A stretch of DNA of 64,000 nucleotides, taken from Xanthomarina sp. F2636L (GTDB lineage: Bacteria; Bacteroidota; Bacteroidia; Flavobacteriales; Flavobacteriaceae). A model generated the notes under the pieces. That model saw nothing but the letters and a program-made list of their open reading frames with translations, searched no databases and was not told the DNA's origin. Positions 19,522-27,899 of the stretch are shown here, piece by piece. The stretch covers positions 1 to 64,000 of the forward strand of contig NZ_JAPMLM010000065.1 of the NCBI RefSeq assembly GCF_026410195.1. Direction: 5' to 3'. Position numbers and translations under genes: made by a program. Numbering within the stretch: the first letter of the stretch is position 1; every line of letters begins with the position of its first letter.

Positions 19522-19529
19522 CAAAGATA
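19522..19529 (-). promoter_or_regulatory. Putative -7 box for the GT4-like gene
   Basis: The minus strand reads TATCTTTG, an exact TAnnTTTG match, 24 nt upstream of the ATG at 19497. It supports that start over the longer frame. Together with 19509-19516 it forms an imperfect inverted repeat GATACCTTTG-N4-CCAAAGATAC. Confidence 0.5.
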
Positions 19530-19538
19530 CTCGTTTCA

Positions 19539-20369
19539 ATGAACATTTCAGAAAAAACAAAAATTCCTTTAGAAATTCTTGTGGCTACAACCAATAGAAA
19601 CTCATTGGATTTTATTAATAACATGTTTAAAAACAATGTTTTGGAAAATTATCAGGTGTTGATAATAAATCAGACCAGTGAAAATATGTTACTAGAATCT
19701 GATAAACCAAACATTCGTGTTATTAATTCTTTTGAAACAGGTTTGAGCCGAAGTAGAAACTTGGCCATACAACATGCCATTGGAGATATATGTTTGCTGT
19801 CAGATGATGATGTAATCTATCTGAAAAATTTTGAAAAACAGATCCTTAAGAGTTATAAGGAATTGCCTGGTGCAGGTGTTATTACCTTTAAAACTTTAAC
19901 ACCCAATAATAAGCCTTATAGTAAATATCCAGAAAAAATAATTGGATTAGAGAGTTTCTATAGAAAAGTGCTTTCTATTGAAATTTCTTTTAAAAAAGAA
20001 ATTATCATTGAGAATAAGTTGTTTTTTGATGAGAATTTTGGTTTGGGAAGTGTTTTTCAGGATTGCGAAAACAGATTATTTTTAGAGGAAGTTTTAAAAA
20101 ATAAACAGATAAATGCGTATTTTTCACCTGAATTTATTGTTGTGCACGAACCATTAAGTTCAAGTGACGATGTGACTTCAGATAGATATATGTTTGCAAG
20201 AAGTGCCTTGTTTTATAAATATCATGGTGTTTTGGGATGGATTTATGTATGCAAGCTTATTTTTTCGTTAGTTAATAGGAAATATATCAAGCTAAATAAT
20301 GTGCCACATAAATTAAAGGTGGCAAAACAAAGTATTAATACCTACAAAAGCATGGTACATGGAGAGTAA
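19539..20369 (+). CDS. Family 2 glycosyltransferase
   Basis: A 276-residue protein with a GT-A fold. Visible parts are the first strand LEILVATTNRNSLDF, the region TGLSRSRNLAIQHAIGDICL that precedes the metal site, and the DXD-like SDDDV at about residue 90. The segment FDENFGLGS...QDCENRLFLEE corresponds to the acceptor-side ED motif region. It is the first plus-strand gene after a divergent promoter pair and overlaps the ketoisomerase gene by 11 nt, so the two are coupled. Confidence 0.83.
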   Translation: MNISEKTKIPLEILVATTNRNSLDFINNMFKNNVLENYQVLIINQTSENMLLESDKPNIRVINSFETGLSRSRNLAIQHAIGDICLLSDDDVIYLKNFEKQILKSYKELPGAGVITFKTLTPNNKPYSKYPEKIIGLESFYRKVLSIEISFKKEIIIENKLFFDENFGLGSVFQDCENRLFLEEVLKNKQINAYFSPEFIVVHEPLSSSDDVTSDRYMFARSALFYKYHGVLGWIYVCKLIFSLVNRKYIKLNNVPHKLKVAKQSINTYKSMVHGE

Positions 20370-20781
20370 AAAATCAATGATAGCTCAATTAGAATTAATT
20401 GAAATTCCTAAAATTGAAGATAAAAAGGGTAGAGGTAACCTATCTGTCATAGAAAAAGATTGTATCCCTTTTTCTGTTAAACGAGTGTATTATTTGTACG
20501 ATGTGCCTAGTGATGCCTATCGAGGTGGTCATGCACATAAAAACCTATATCAGTTTTTAATCGCTTTAAGTGGTAGTTTTGATGTGGTTCTAGACGATGG
20601 AAAAGAAAAAACAACTATTACATTAAATAAGCCTAATAAAGGTTTGTTAATACCTAAAGGCATATGGCGTGAATTGGAAAATTTTTCTTCAGGTTCTGTT
20701 TGTTTGGTTTTGGCATCTGAAGAGTTTGACGAAGCAGACTACATAAGAAGTTATAAGAAATTTCTAAGTTTTAAAAGCTAA
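20359..20781 (+). CDS. WxcM/FdtA-like cupin, sugar 3,4-ketoisomerase
   Basis: A 140-residue single-domain cupin matching the FdtA/QdtA/WxcM-C family along its whole length. The active-site strand YRGGHAHKNLYQFL (His58 and His60) and NKGLLIPKGIWRELENFSSG are visible. These enzymes convert dTDP-4-keto-6-deoxyglucose to the 3-keto isomer, the substrate for a 3-aminotransferase. The DegT-family gene at 15938 is a fitting partner. The 3' end shares CTAA with the convergent GT2 gene. Some family members act only as acyl-transferase-linked domains, so substrate assignment is inference. Confidence 0.85.
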   Translation: MESKKSMIAQLELIEIPKIEDKKGRGNLSVIEKDCIPFSVKRVYYLYDVPSDAYRGGHAHKNLYQFLIALSGSFDVVLDDGKEKTTITLNKPNKGLLIPKGIWRELENFSSGSVCLVLASEEFDEADYIRSYKKFLSFKS

Positions 20782-21701
20782 AAATAGTTCTTTTTAAAGC
20801 TTATTAAATTGTAGCTATTAATAATCAGTTTGGTTATAAATAATGGAGAATTAAGAAGTAGTTTTTGTTTAAAATTTAGCTTTTTAATGTCTATTTCATT
20901 TTTTAGCTTCTGAAAATTAAAGGTATCACCTACTAGCTTATATTTAATGGCTGAAGAAAATTTGTTTTTATTTATATAGTATTTAAAATAATCAGACTGG
21001 TTAGAATTGTTGTCATAATTTGAAAAATTAATCGATGTAAACTTTTTTCTATTAGACTTAGTTAATCCATCATCTACAACTAAATGAGTTGCTAATGGTG
21101 TATTTAAAAATACTACTTGATATTTTAATCCAACCCTTATCCAATATTCTGTGTCTTCACCAGTATTTAGATTTTCATTAAACTCACCAACTTTTTCTAT
21201 GGCTTTTTTACTTAAAACAGAACTAGAGCAATGTAAAATAGAATGGTCTATACTAAATTTAAAATAGTTAAGTATTTGTACTTGATTTGGACTTAAATCT
21301 AAATTTTTATAGGAAGCAAAATAGCTGTTTTTATTTGTTTTTATTTTTAAAGCAGTAGCAAAAATATGTTCTTTTGGATAATTTCGAATTAACCTATTTA
21401 TATGTTCAAGAAAATTGTGTTCCCAAAAATCATCTGCATCTAAAAAAGCCACATAATCAGCTTGTGCTTTTTTTATACCATAATTCCTAGCTGTAGATAC
21501 GCCAGAATTTTTAATAGAATACACTTTTATTCTTTCATCTATAATAGTATCTACTATATCTAAACTGTTATCTGTTGAGCCATCATTAATCACAATAACT
21601 TCAAAATTTGAACAGCTTTGGTCAAGAACACTGTCTAAAGAATTTTTAATGTGCTTTTCTTTATTGTATAAAGGGATTATTATGGAGAAAAATGGTTTCA
21701 T
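20778..21701 (-). CDS. Family 2 glycosyltransferase
   Basis: A 307-residue GT-A enzyme with a canonical N-terminus: FSIIIPLYNKEKHIKNSLDS, VIVINDGSTDNS, STARNYGIKKA and the metal-binding AFLDADDFW. The ED-like LNTGEDTEYWIRV lies near residue 180. It is the second gene of a minus-strand pair, 1 nt after the GT2 gene at 21703. The C-terminal third is Lys/Asn/Phe-rich and unassigned. The sugar is unknown. Confidence 0.88.
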   Translation of the reverse strand: MKPFFSIIIPLYNKEKHIKNSLDSVLDQSCSNFEVIVINDGSTDNSLDIVDTIIDERIKVYSIKNSGVSTARNYGIKKAQADYVAFLDADDFWEHNFLEHINRLIRNYPKEHIFATALKIKTNKNSYFASYKNLDLSPNQVQILNYFKFSIDHSILHCSSSVLSKKAIEKVGEFNENLNTGEDTEYWIRVGLKYQVVFLNTPLATHLVVDDGLTKSNRKKFTSINFSNYDNNSNQSDYFKYYINKNKFSSAIKYKLVGDTFNFQKLKNEIDIKKLNFKQKLLLNSPLFITKLIINSYNLISFKKNYF

Positions 21702-21702
21702 A

Positions 21703-22587
21703 CTAATTATGTATCCTACAAAAATAACCTAATCTATATAAATCGAATAATAATAAATTCGGATTCTCTTGTGTTAGATTCGTCTTTATTTTTAAATCAA
21801 ACATTAGCATAACCTTTCCAAAGAGATGCTGTAAATAAAACAATTTTAAAAATCCATAAGCTTTTAATAAGCTAATGTCGTTGTTGGTTACTTGTTTAGA
21901 TTCATGTAAGTTTTTTAAAGTAAGCATGGCACCTTCTGTTTTTTTTAAAAACTCAGAATTTTCATCTAAACCAAAATGGTAGACTTCATTGTTTATATGC
22001 CAAATTTTAATTTGCCTTTTTTTTAACAAGGCTCCTAATAAATAATCCATCCCATAACTATTGTCGGTGTTATTTTTTATCAGTTCTTGATAAATAGACT
22101 TTTTTATTAGAACATTGGCCGAAATAATCACCTTATAAGGATTTTGATTTCTAATGGCAGCATCAACTTCTTCTCGTTGTTTTCCAAAAGTAAAACGCAA
22201 AGTTTTGTTTTTAGCATAAGAAGCTTCTTGATAAGCAAAACCACCAAAAATAGCCTCGTGATTACCTTTAATTTCTTTAAGATATTTGCTTAAAAAATTT
22301 GAATTTTTTGGTAATACATCTGCATCTATAAATAACAACCAGTTGTATTGTGCTTGTTTTGCTAGAAATAGTCTGCTTGCCGTTCTACCAATATTTTTTT
22401 TGGCTTCAATAAATTTACAATTTGATAAGTTATTAATTTTCTGATTTTCAATGTTTAAATCTGAAAAAGAACCATCATCTACACAAATAAGTTCAAAAGC
22501 TATATTTGTCTTTAGCGCTTGCCTCTCAAGCTCTACAGCTAAAGGAAAAGCATTGTAATGATATGTTGGAATTAAAATGGATAACAT
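21703..22587 (-). CDS. Family 2 glycosyltransferase
   Basis: A 294-residue GT-A protein: LSILIPTYHYNAFPLAVELE, LICVDDGS, NIGRTASRLFLAKQAQYNWL and the DXD-like FIDADVLP. It is unusual in that the segment after the first strand lacks the common YN start. It is first in a two-gene minus-strand operon with the GT2 gene at 20778, and a TAGATTTG box lies 18 nt upstream. Confidence 0.84.
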   Translation of the reverse strand: MLSILIPTYHYNAFPLAVELERQALKTNIAFELICVDDGSFSDLNIENQKINNLSNCKFIEAKKNIGRTASRLFLAKQAQYNWLLFIDADVLPKNSNFLSKYLKEIKGNHEAIFGGFAYQEASYAKNKTLRFTFGKQREEVDAAIRNQNPYKVIISANVLIKKSIYQELIKNNTDNSYGMDYLLGALLKKRQIKIWHINNEVYHFGLDENSEFLKKTEGAMLTLKNLHESKQVTNNDISLLKAYGFLKLFYLQHLFGKVMLMFDLKIKTNLTQENPNLLLFDLYRLGYFCRIHN

Positions 22588-22605
22588 GAATGTTGTTCAA
22601 TTGTT

Positions 22606-22613
22606 CAAATCTA
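22606..22613 (-). promoter_or_regulatory. Putative -7 box for the two-gene GT2 operon
   Basis: The minus strand reads TAGATTTG (TAnnTTTG) 18 nt upstream of the ATG at 22587. A TTTG lies 13 nt further upstream on this strand, closer than the usual -33 spacing. Confidence 0.4.
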
Positions 22614-22806
22614 ATCAATATTGACACAAATTTCATAAAATTAAATCATTAGTTGAACTTGTGTTACTGTTGCATTTTTAATTAATAGCTATTAAATGAA
22701 TGTGCCTTCCATAAATCAAAAAGCATATATTTACATCTAATTGCTTATTCGTTTTTATAACTAAAAACAGATTATTAGATTTACAATCAACTTCTAACTA
22801 CAACCA

Positions 22807-24237
22807 ATGCTATTTAATACTATAGATTTTGCCATTTTTATGCCAATTGTCTTTTTGTTGTATTGGTTTGTTTTCAAAAAGAATATCAAAGTCCAAAACC
22901 TATTTTTACTTTTTGTTAGTTATTTCTTCTATGCTTGTTGGGATTGGCGATTTTTAGGACTAATTTTCTTAAGTTCTTTGGTAGATTATTTAGTTGGACT
23001 TTCATTAGCCAAAACGGAACAAAAATTAAAACGAAAAGTTCTTTTAGTAATGAGTCTTGTCGCAAATCTAGGAGTGCTTGGCTTTTTTAAATATTATAAC
23101 TTTTTTTTAGAGTCTTTTCAAGACGTATTTTTACTCTTTGGAAGATCTTTAGAGTCCAGTTCTTTAAATATTTTATTACCAGTTGGGATAAGCTTCTACA
23201 CTTTTCAAACCTTAAGTTATACTATAGATGTCTATAGAAAACGAATGGAACCAACTAATAACATCTTATCCTTTTTTGCTTTTGTTAGTTTCTTTCCACA
23301 ATTAGTGGCTGGACCAATAGAAAGAGCTTCAAATTTGTTGCCGCAATTTGAAAGGAAAAGACTATTTGATTATGCTAAAAGTATAGACGGTTTACGATTA
23401 ATTTTACTTGGACTTTTCAAAAAAATGGTTATTGCCGATAACTGTGCAATAGCTGTAAATGAAATTTTTACGCATCATGCCGAATATAATGGTAGTACTT
23501 TGTTTTTTGGTGCTTTCTTTTTTGCTTTTCAAATTTATGGCGATTTTTCTGGTTATTCAGATATCGCTATTGGCTCCGCTAGATTGCTTGGTTTTGATTT
23601 AATGCAGAATTTTAATTCGCCTTATTTGTCAAGAAACTTAGGAGAATTTTGGCGACGATGGCATATCTCATTGAGTACTTGGTTTCGTGACTATGTGTAT
23701 ATTCCCCTTGGAGGTAACCAAGTGTCCAAAGCGAAATGGATACGCAATATTTTTGTGGTTTTTCTTTTAAGTGGTTTTTGGCACGGTGCCAATTGGACCT
23801 TTATTATTTGGGGATTTATCCATGCACTATTTTTCTTGCCTCTTATTTTTCAAAAACCTCACAAAAATAATAAGGATATAGCAGATAAAGGCAAATTGCT
23901 TCCAAGTGTTAAAACCATTTTTCAAATAGGAAGTACTTTTTTAATAGTTCTTGTGGCTTGGGTGTTTTTTAGAGCAGATAATGTCTCTCATGCTTTTATG
24001 TATCTGGGAAGTATGTTTTCTAAATCCTTGTTTTCTTTTCCAACAGTTTCAAGAGGTTTGGTTTTATTTTTAATTGTTTATATGGTTTTCGAATGGCTTC
24101 AAAGAGATAAAAAACACATATTAGAAATTGATTTTATAAAATCTAAACCTTTAAGAATAGGTGTATATTATTGCTTGGTGTTTATTATATTTTATTTTGC
24201 CGGCGATACACAACCGTTTATATATTTTCAGTTTTAA
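22807..24237 (+). CDS. MBOAT family O-acyltransferase (AlgI-like)
   Basis: A 476-residue membrane protein with about eleven spans. The AlgI/PatA-type MBOAT signatures are present: SYFFYACWDWRF near the N-terminus, FWRRWHISLSTWFRDYVYIP and LSGFWHGANWTFIIWG with the conserved His. The VAGPIERA motif is also visible. Members hand acyl groups, usually acetyl, across the inner membrane to extracytoplasmic polysaccharide. The next gene starts within its stop codon (TAATG) and encodes an SGNH-like protein, the usual periplasmic partner. Confidence 0.93.
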   Translation: MLFNTIDFAIFMPIVFLLYWFVFKKNIKVQNLFLLFVSYFFYACWDWRFLGLIFLSSLVDYLVGLSLAKTEQKLKRKVLLVMSLVANLGVLGFFKYYNFFLESFQDVFLLFGRSLESSSLNILLPVGISFYTFQTLSYTIDVYRKRMEPTNNILSFFAFVSFFPQLVAGPIERASNLLPQFERKRLFDYAKSIDGLRLILLGLFKKMVIADNCAIAVNEIFTHHAEYNGSTLFFGAFFFAFQIYGDFSGYSDIAIGSARLLGFDLMQNFNSPYLSRNLGEFWRRWHISLSTWFRDYVYIPLGGNQVSKAKWIRNIFVVFLLSGFWHGANWTFIIWGFIHALFFLPLIFQKPHKNNKDIADKGKLLPSVKTIFQIGSTFLIVLVAWVFFRADNVSHAFMYLGSMFSKSLFSFPTVSRGLVLFLIVYMVFEWLQRDKKHILEIDFIKSKPLRIGVYYCLVFIIFYFAGDTQPFIYFQF

Positions 24238-25151
24238 TGAAGAAATTACTAACACATATCTGTCTTTTTTTAATTCCAATTTTTGTGGTTTGGACTTTAG
24301 CTGAAGTATTTTACAGAACCGTTCCAAATAACTATACGTTTAAGCATGAGCAGATTTCGAATTTTAATGATGATGCCGAGGTACTTATATTGGGAGATTC
24401 GCATACTTTTTATGGAATCAACCCAGAATGGCTTTCTTTAAATGCTTATAATTTGTCTAATGTAAGTCAGACTATTTATTTCGATAAATTGTTGATTGAA
24501 AAACATATCAATCATTTGCCTAAATTAAAACATCTTATTTTGTCTGTAGAATATACCACATTAAGTCAGGCAGATAATACACAGGAGGATATTTGGAGAA
24601 AATATTTTTACAGTGCTCAAATGGATTTAGAAGTTCCATTAATTTCTTGGTACAATCCCAAAAAGTACAGTCTAGCTTTAGCACGAAAGTTAAACAAAAC
24701 CTGGCATACATATAAAGATTTTAAAAAAGAAGGCACGTTAATTGGTTGCGATGTTAAGGGGTGGGGAAATACGTATCTTTCAACACTAGATACTTCAGAA
24801 ATGGAGTATTTAGCTAAAGTGGTAGCAAAAAAACACGAAGATAGCTCTATGGATTTCAGGTTGAATACTGAAAGAATTCAAAGCATAATTGATTTGTGTA
24901 AAGAAAGAGATATTGAGGTCCTTTTAGTAAATATGCCAGTTTCCCAAAATTATTTAAATTATTTAAATCCTGAAAAACTACAAAAAATTCAAGCTACTTG
25001 CGAAGCAATAATCAAAAATAATCCCAACGTGAGAGGTTTAAACTTTCTAAGAAACTCTTATTTTAAGTTAAACGACTTTCAAGATGCTGATCATTTAAAT
25101 GCCCAAGGTGCTAAAAAATGTACTTTATTAATTGATGAGTTTTTAAGATAA
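24237..25151 (+). CDS. SGNH-like protein, probable periplasmic O-acetylation partner
   Basis: A 304-residue protein with an N-terminal membrane anchor (about residues 5-24). EVLILGDSHTFYGINPEWL has the GDSH block I of SGNH/GDSL hydrolases and DADHLNAQGAKK near the C-terminus supplies the DxxH block V, so the catalytic Ser, Asp and His are all present. Start at 24237 is chosen because the ATG overlaps the MBOAT stop by one base; an upstream in-frame start lies inside the MBOAT gene. It probably completes O-acetylation of the glycan made by this locus, like AlgX/AlgJ or PatB. The 3' end lies 3 nt from convergent ftsE. Confidence 0.85.
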   Translation: MKKLLTHICLFLIPIFVVWTLAEVFYRTVPNNYTFKHEQISNFNDDAEVLILGDSHTFYGINPEWLSLNAYNLSNVSQTIYFDKLLIEKHINHLPKLKHLILSVEYTTLSQADNTQEDIWRKYFYSAQMDLEVPLISWYNPKKYSLALARKLNKTWHTYKDFKKEGTLIGCDVKGWGNTYLSTLDTSEMEYLAKVVAKKHEDSSMDFRLNTERIQSIIDLCKERDIEVLLVNMPVSQNYLNYLNPEKLQKIQATCEAIIKNNPNVRGLNFLRNSYFKLNDFQDADHLNAQGAKKCTLLIDEFLR

Positions 25152-25154
25152 AAA

Positions 25155-25844
25155 CTAAGTAGTTGTTTTATTGCGTTGCACCACTTCAAAAACTTGGTTT
25201 TCGTCGCATTTAAGAGTTTTACTAGGGTATTTTAGTAATAAAGCATAATCGTGTGTTGCCATTAAAATGGTATTTCCATTTTTATTAATTTCCTGTAAAA
25301 CTTCCATAACTTCAATACTAGTTTGAGGATCTAAGTTCCCTGTTGGCTCATCGGCTAGAATGAGTTCAGGATCGTTTAACAACGCTCTAGCAATAGCCAC
25401 ACGTTGTTGTTCTCCACCAGAAAGTTCATGAGGATATTTAAATCCTTTAGTTTTCATATCAACTTTACTTAATACTTCCTCTACACGTGAATTCATGTCG
25501 CTTTTATTTTTCCAGCCAGTAGCTTTTAAAACAAATAACAGATTTTCGTTGATAGTTCTATCCGTAAGTAATTTGAAATCTTGAAAAACAACGCCTAATT
25601 TTCGCCTTAAAAAAGGAATGTCTTTTTCCTTCAGCGTTCTTAAATTAAAATCTACAATGCAGCCTTCACCTTTAGTTAAAGGTAAATCGCCATAAAGAGT
25701 TTTCATAAAACTACTTTTTCCAGTTCCAGTTTTTCCTATTAAATAAACAAATTCGCCTTTGTTTATTTCAATATTAATGTCTGATAGCACCAAGTTTTCA
25801 CCTTGAAATATAGAAGCATCTTTAAGATAAAGTACGTTTTGCAT
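25155..25844 (-). CDS. ftsE: Cell division ATP-binding protein FtsE
   Basis: A 229-residue ABC ATPase with Walker [10 protein letters not shown] (37-45), the signature [15 protein letters not shown] and Walker [44 protein letters not shown] and the overall length fit FtsE rather than LolD or MacB. With FtsX it regulates peptidoglycan hydrolysis at the septum. No ftsX is adjacent; instead the gene is last in a minus-strand operon of glycosylation-type genes and overlaps the preceding one by 23 nt. Confidence 0.9.
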   Translation of the reverse strand: MQNVLYLKDASIFQGENLVLSDINIEINKGEFVYLIGKTGTGKSSFMKTLYGDLPLTKGEGCIVDFNLRTLKEKDIPFLRRKLGVVFQDFKLLTDRTINENLLFVLKATGWKNKSDMNSRVEEVLSKVDMKTKGFKYPHELSGGEQQRVAIARALLNDPELILADEPTGNLDPQTSIEVMEVLQEINKNGNTILMATHDYALLLKYPSKTLKCDENQVFEVVQRNKTTT

Positions 25845-27168
25845 AGTTGTTTTTTAGGGTCATTATATTTACAATCACAAAGTAAACAATTAAAGGGAAA
25901 AAGGGAAAGGAAAATCTAGAATTTGAACCATAAACTACTAAAGCTTGAGCCAAAGCTCCAGAAAGGACAATGGCAACTATCAATAAATCTAAGTCGAACA
26001 TTTTACCTTTGGATATAAAAAACTGAAGTAATTTTTTTATAGAAAATAAAAGAAAAAATATATTTATTAAAATGAGTAAATAACTTTGTATATAATTCCA
26101 TAAACCTATACAGGCCTTACTAACATAGATGTCTTGAAATTTTTCAACATTCCATAAAATAGATGTGGTAAACCAAAAATCATTAAAAGACACTAAGACT
26201 TGTTTCGCGTATAAAATTGGATGAGATTTTATTAATTCCTTAGAAATGTTTCCAAGCTCATTTATGAGTTCCTGTCTGCTTAATCCCGTTTTCTCAATGA
26301 GTTCATCATGAGCATACCAGGCAGTCATAGGATATTCTTTTTCTGGTAAATTTTTTTCTATATAATTTCTGTGCTTTACAAAAACATCCCTTATTAATTG
26401 GTGTTTATCTGCTGCTTTATCAAAAAAAGGTGTAGCTACCTGGGCTAGATTTATTCCTATGTAATAAGAACTAGTAAATTGACCGATATTTTTTTCGTTT
26501 AAGGAACACCAGGCGTAAAAGGTAAGTAGAGGCAAAAAAGAAATAATAATAGTGTTTAGCAGTACTGTTTTTATTTTTTTGTTAAAATTTTTCACCATAT
26601 AAAAAAGTGAAAAACCAATAGGAACATAAATAAACATGGGCCTTACAAGATATAAGCAACTTAAAATAACAGATAAAATAAGATAGTGCTTTAAAGGTTT
26701 TTGAGCTTCTAAAAGTCTGAATTTTTGTATATACCAGAACGACAACAATAGAAAAAATAAGGTGAGGGTTTCTGTTAAAATGGCAAATTCATAAAACACA
26801 ACATGTAAAAAAGAGGTTGTAATAATACCTATCCAGAAAGCTGTGAGTACATTTTGTGTTTTTGTTTTACTAAAATCAAAAATCAAAATTAAACTTAAAA
26901 GACCTAATAGGTTTTGAATAAAGGCAGTTAAATAAATGTTGCCTCCAACCAATGCTATTAAAAACGGAAGCCCTGGAGTTCGTTCTCCTGTGTAGTTTAC
27001 TAAACTAAAGTTTAAAAGATAATCTGCTAGATTGGTATAGTCTTCAGAATCAGGGTAGATAGTTACATCATGATAGAAAATAAATACTAATAATCTTAAA
27101 AAGATACCATAACAAAGTAAAATGAAAAGCGGGTATTTTACAAGATATGTATGTATTTTATTTAGCAT
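25822..27168 (-). CDS. Polytopic membrane protein, GT-C glycosyltransferase-like
   Basis: A 448-residue protein with ten or more membrane spans. After the first span it has DVTIYPDSEDYTNLADYLL and then RTPGLPFLIALVG, the same acidic-loop plus RTPG layout as the protein at 13457-14740, which points to a GT-C fold using polyprenyl-phosphate sugars. The start at 27168 lies 2 nt after the stop of the GT2 gene; a longer frame to 27264 would overlap that gene by 94 nt and add an untypical basic N-terminus. The end overlaps ftsE by 23 nt. Confidence 0.66.
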   Translation of the reverse strand: MLNKIHTYLVKYPLFILLCYGIFLRLLVFIFYHDVTIYPDSEDYTNLADYLLNFSLVNYTGERTPGLPFLIALVGGNIYLTAFIQNLLGLLSLILIFDFSKTKTQNVLTAFWIGIITTSFLHVVFYEFAILTETLTLFFLLLSFWYIQKFRLLEAQKPLKHYLILSVILSCLYLVRPMFIYVPIGFSLFYMVKNFNKKIKTVLLNTIIISFLPLLTFYAWCSLNEKNIGQFTSSYYIGINLAQVATPFFDKAADKHQLIRDVFVKHRNYIEKNLPEKEYPMTAWYAHDELIEKTGLSRQELINELGNISKELIKSHPILYAKQVLVSFNDFWFTTSILWNVEKFQDIYVSKACIGLWNYIQSYLLILINIFFLLFSIKKLLQFFISKGKMFDLDLLIVAIVLSGALAQALVVYGSNSRFSFPFFPLIVYFVIVNIMTLKNNYAKRTLS

Positions 27169-27170
27169 TT

Positions 27171-27899
27171 TTATTTTTGGTATTGAAAATATATTTTCAA
27201 CAAATCTATTGGAATAAATATAAAATCTGTAAAAGTGATTCTGGTGTTTCCGTTGTCGTGCCATTTTTTCAAGGGAACTTCAAGAATGTATTGTTTGCAA
27301 AATTGCGAACCTTTTAACTTGTTGATTCTTAAAAGAAGTTCTATATCAAATAGCCATTTACTAACAAAAGGTTGTTTAAAAATATCCTTGGCCAGCGATG
27401 TTTTTATTATTTTAGCACCACATTGTGTGTCGTAGATTGGTAATTTCAATATTAAAGTATTAACTATAGTTGCAAGTGCTCTACCTAGAATATGGCGTAA
27501 AGGATTTCTTTTTATAGACGTATTTAAAGTTTTAATTCTCGAGCCAAGAATAAATTTTGCAGATTCAGAGGTGAAAGTAGATATACGCAGCATTTCATCT
27601 AATGAAGTAGATAAATCGGCATCTAAATACCCTAAATACTTATAATTTTCTGCACTTATACTTAAAACAGCATAGCGAATAGCCTCAGCTTTTCCAACAT
27701 TTTTTTCAAGATTCATCACAGAAACCGTATTAAAGCGTGTTTGTAACTGGTTTAAAAGGTCAAGAGTATTATCAGAGCTTCCATCGTTTACAAAGCACAT
27801 ATCTAGTTCTTGATGTGTATTCAAAAACTGGTTATACGCTTCGATATTAAATCGCAATCCTTCGTTGTAACAAGGAATAATTACACAGATTTTTTGCAT
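27171..27899 (-). CDS. Family 2 glycosyltransferase, dolichyl-phosphate sugar synthase-like
   Basis: A 242-residue GT2 enzyme. Motifs are CVIIPCYNEGLRF, FVNDGSSDNTLDLL, VGKAEAIRYAVLS, YLGYLDADLSTSLDEM, GSRI and the DTQCGAKIIK segment diagnostic of the Alg5/Dpm1-like branch. It lacks the C-terminal membrane helices of the homologue at 12313. It probably charges polyprenyl phosphate with a sugar for the GT-C-like protein encoded next. It overlaps the methyltransferase gene upstream by 19 nt. Confidence 0.87.
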   Translation of the reverse strand: MQKICVIIPCYNEGLRFNIEAYNQFLNTHQELDMCFVNDGSSDNTLDLLNQLQTRFNTVSVMNLEKNVGKAEAIRYAVLSISAENYKYLGYLDADLSTSLDEMLRISTFTSESAKFILGSRIKTLNTSIKRNPLRHILGRALATIVNTLILKLPIYDTQCGAKIIKTSLAKDIFKQPFVSKWLFDIELLLRINKLKGSQFCKQYILEVPLKKWHDNGNTRITFTDFIFIPIDLLKIYFQYQK

